Below are positions 61,232-64,000 of a stretch of 64,000 nucleotides of DNA, in pieces. The notes beneath the pieces were generated by a model. The model made no database searches. It was given only the letters and a program-made list of their open reading frames with translations, and was not told the origin of the DNA. Positions within the stretch are counted from its first letter, which is position 1. The number at the start of each line of letters is the position of its first letter. The stretch spans positions 434,001-498,000 of the forward strand of contig JAIWZP010000002.1 in the NCBI GenBank assembly GCA_025201375.1. The letters are read 5' to 3'. This DNA is from Gongronella butleri (taxonomy: Eukaryota > Mucoromycota > Mucoromycetes > Mucorales > Cunninghamellaceae). The position numbers and the translations under genes are program-made.

Positions 61232-61815
61232 TAATTTAAGATTTCTGTCGCGCTTCGTCAGTGAGAAATGACGATTTTCACCAACAGCACAAATTTAGCA
61301 CAATCTCAGCGAAACCTCATCGTCCTCGCGTTTCCTCGGTACATATCGCGTCTCTCATGACTATTCTTGTCTGGTTTTAATTTGCAATCTCTGACGCACT
61401 TCGCCGGTGAGAAATGACGCGTCTCATCAAAATTGTGCAAACTTGATACTAGCTCAGGAAAAATGCATCACCTTCGCGTTTACTCTGCACATCTCGCGTC
61501 TCTCATGATGGTTCTTGTGTGATTTTAATTTGGAATCTCTGACGCGCTTCGTCGGTGAGAAATGACGCGTCTCATGAAAATTGCATGAATTTGGCACTGG
61601 CTTAGAAAATACGCATCTCCCTCGCGTTTACTCTGCACATCTCGCGTCTCTCATTATTGTTCTTGTGCGGTTTAAATTTGGGATCTCGGACGCGCTTCGT
61701 CATCGATAAATGACGCTTCTCATCAAAATTGCATGGATTTGACATTAACCCGGCAAAAACGCTTTGCTTTCGCGATTCCTCGATATATCTAGCGTCTCTA
61801 ATGCTTAAGTTTACG
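61232..61815. repeat. Tandem array, four units of about 148 bp
   Basis: The landmark GCGCTTCGTC recurs at 61250, 61396, 61544 and 61692, a spacing of 146-148 nt. Each unit carries GAAATGACGCGTCTCAT, CATCTCGCGTCTCTCAT and TTAATTTGGAATCTC in the same order; the last unit is the most diverged. There is no long ORF. Confidence 0.85.
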
Positions 61816-61887
61816 TGGTTTCGATGCTTGAGAATATGCCTTTCATTTTATTTTATTTGCAACAGAGCCAAAAATATATATTTGCTC

Positions 61888-64000
61888 TTATCGCCGAGAA
61901 TAGATGTCGTGAAGCGCTTCGAATTCCTCATCACGTTGGTTGCCTGCTACAAGACGGTGGTCCCTGCCACCAACTTGAGTTCCGCATTCAGGGCATCTCG
62001 ATTCTTGCATGGCCATTCCACAGTCCGCAATGACATACTATAGATCACGAGGGAAAAAAAGAGCACTCGTTAGTGCGCTTCAGGCAAGGGATAACATAGA
62101 CTACGCGAGCCAGGTGGGGATAAAATTTCACTTACGGGATGCCCGTTGGCGCAACGATACCAATGACCTGAACCAGTAAGATCAGCCTGGATGGCACAGA
62201 AAACTTCCAGCTTGACATTCCGTGACAGAGAAGCTGACGCCATCTCATTTCTCGCAATCTTGCAGGCGGTATCCATCGGTTGACTCAACTCCTCAACACG
62301 AGGCAAAAGCTCATCGCGTAATCCAATAAACTGCGACTCCTCAATCGCCCTTTTTTCGTTCTTCACGATGGACAACAATTCTTCCACTAATGCGAGCCGC
62401 TGCTGCACGTCGGCTGAGTCGCTTGGAAAAGGTTTGTAGCCTATCCACTGAAGACGATACAGCAACAGCTCGATTTTGGCAAATCGCCCATACATTTCCA
62501 CACGAGGGTGAGAGCATGCCTTGCCAGTTTCGATTTGGCGCCCCGTATGCGCATAGCAAAGTTCAATCAAGTCTTTGACAAACCAATGCCAACCAGTTGA
62601 ATGTAGTTCGTCTAGGTTATTGACCAAGTTCATTGCATGTACAACCACCATCTTGAGGAGATTGACGCGCTCTTGATTTGCCAGCGCGAGCGATGACCCA
62701 CCGTAGCCATTTGGTGGCAGTCCGGACATAACGACATAATCGTTGCAGTGTTGAACAAGTGCATCGACCTCTTCTGGCGTCAGCTGCAGATCTTCAGTGA
62801 ACGTCTTGCTGCTGGTAGACACGGCGAGTGACGAAATGATGCCATCCTTTTTGGATCGGTACAATTGTGCAACAGCTGCTTCATACACTTTTATGGTCGG
62901 CGACCTACTGGCGTATCTGAGGACACCTGAGATCTTTTTCATGACTTCTTTCACTGGCTTGATGAATTCCTTCCAAGCCTTGTCATGATGCTCGCTGATT
63001 TGGTATTCAGACAGGCTATCGATCATACCCGGAGTTTTTAGCTGCTTTCTGGGAGGATGAGGGGCAGCAATTGAATCTTGGACTGTGGCTGCGACTTGTT
63101 CCATAAGTTCCGGCCTGTAGTGTTCCAAGCGATCCTTAGCAGTGTTGCTATCTTTCTGGATACCCTTGATGCTAATGCTCTGTTGAACTTCAAACCGGCG
63201 CATTGCCATGTCGAGCTGCGCATTCTTGATACAACGTCCATAGCGAAGCGGGCTCGTAATCGGTTCTCGGCACAGAGGGCAAGTCACAACGCTGTTGCTG
63301 CTACCCAGCAATGGCTTCACGCCGGTGCAATTGGCAATGCCAGTTTCATTGTCCATAGTTGCTTCATAATATTGTCCAATATCAAACATGCCATCAAGTG
63401 TGGAAACAGTCAAGGCATGATTGCAAGCAAGTTGAATAATAGGATCTCGGTCAACATCAATATTGCCCAAGGTTTCTTGCATCGTAAAATCCACCATCAT
63501 GTTCATGGTTTCCGGGTGGCGGCATACAACACAGAACGCCTTGGATGGGCATGGTTCTCCACAAATTGATACACACCGGTGGCCGCAGTCGAATTCTTTG
63601 GTGCATCTTTCATTGCAAGGCAGGCGATCGCACGATGCGCCACATGGAAGGGAACAGGAGCCTTGATGTTCACATTGCCAGGCACAAGTCTTGGCACAGA
63701 TGCCACAAGGCTTACTACATACCATTGAGCATGTTGAGTGTTGACACCTAACCGCGCAGGGTCGTTCGCATGGAGGACACGATTTGGAGTCGTGGCAAGC
63801 CGATGAGCAGCGATGGGAGCAAAATGCCGAAGGTTTGTCGCACTTGTGCTCGCATGGGGCATGCTGGGTTCGCAGGAACGCATTTTGGTTATCAGCATTG
63901 GTTGACACACCACTTGCCTCTCTTGTCACATCTTGACATTTGCAACACTTCGAAAGGCATTTGTGGCCACATTCGAGCAACACGCCACATTCTTCGAGGC
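61888..64000 (-). CDS. ZNFX1-like NFX1/RZ zinc-finger protein, 3' part
   Basis: Two exons on the complement: one running from beyond 64000 to 62136, and 62037-61888 ending in TAA. The 5' part is outside the window. The upstream piece has repeated Cys/His NFX1-type fingers (CEHKCDKPSAFCSHRC, CSMVCSKPCG, CGHRCVSICGEPC), then a helical region. The C-terminal RZ zinc finger spans the intron: GHWYRCANGHP, then YVIADCGMAMQESRCPECG. This order matches ZNFX1-type SF1 helicases, which in animals act in antiviral or small-RNA pathways; in fungi they are linked to RNA silencing. The helicase part would lie beyond the window. Without the last exon the ORF runs to a false stop at 62070. Confidence 0.92.

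Noticed and set aside
61232..61815. CRISPR-like array
   Set aside because: The units are contiguous 148-bp tandem repeats without short direct repeats and unique spacers, and the genome is eukaryotic.

Overview
The window looks like nuclear DNA of an early-diverging filamentous fungus, most likely Mucoromycota. This is inferred from gene content: a SKT5/Chs4-like Sel1 protein, RIC8, CLU1, a PNS1-type transporter, an FMP27/BLTP2-type lipid-transfer protein and a PTS2-bearing thiolase. It also fits the many short introns (about 55-150 nt) with long A or T runs. I do not name a genus. Spliced models were built by hand from GT(GC)-AG sites; nearly every model listed as a gene closes in frame across all exons, which is the main support for exon coordinates.

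Layout. 1-475 (+) is the 3' end of an unidentified gene. 845-10249 (+) is a 2,952-residue FMP27/BLTP2 protein. 10250-14500 is gene-poor and repeat-rich. 14104-15248 (-) holds unexplained, possibly decayed ORFs. 15369-18496 (-) is the most unusual gene: two LAGLIDADG endonuclease motifs followed by a run of C2H2 zinc fingers, nearly one per exon, an architecture resembling yeast HO. 18500-20320 is again repeat-rich. Then come peroxisomal 3-ketoacyl-CoA thiolase (-), RNase P/MRP subunit POP1 (-), a C2H2 factor (+), and acyl-protein thioesterase (-). 29160-32890 is repeat-rich and carries a second, interrupted copy of the 11-12 kb repeat.

From 32.9 kb the window is gene-dense: RIC8 (+), a coiled-coil/poly-Gln protein (+), a P5-type ATPase with a Cys-rich amino-terminal domain (+), a Sel1-repeat SKT5-like protein (+), an F-box protein (-), CLU1 (-), a possible 31-residue microprotein (+), ATP synthase epsilon (-) and a PNS1/CTL-type transporter (+). 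60.2-61.9 kb carries two tandem-repeat blocks. The right end is the 3' part of a ZNFX1-like NFX1/RZ zinc-finger protein (-).

Most genes are unrelated housekeeping genes with their own promoters and no operon logic. Possible functional links are limited: thiolase (peroxisomal beta-oxidation), CLU1 and ATP synthase epsilon (mitochondria), and the P5 ATPase, FMP27 and PNS1 (membrane and lipid homeostasis). The candidate selfish or accessory element is the LAGLIDADG-zinc-finger gene, which sits between repeat-rich blocks.
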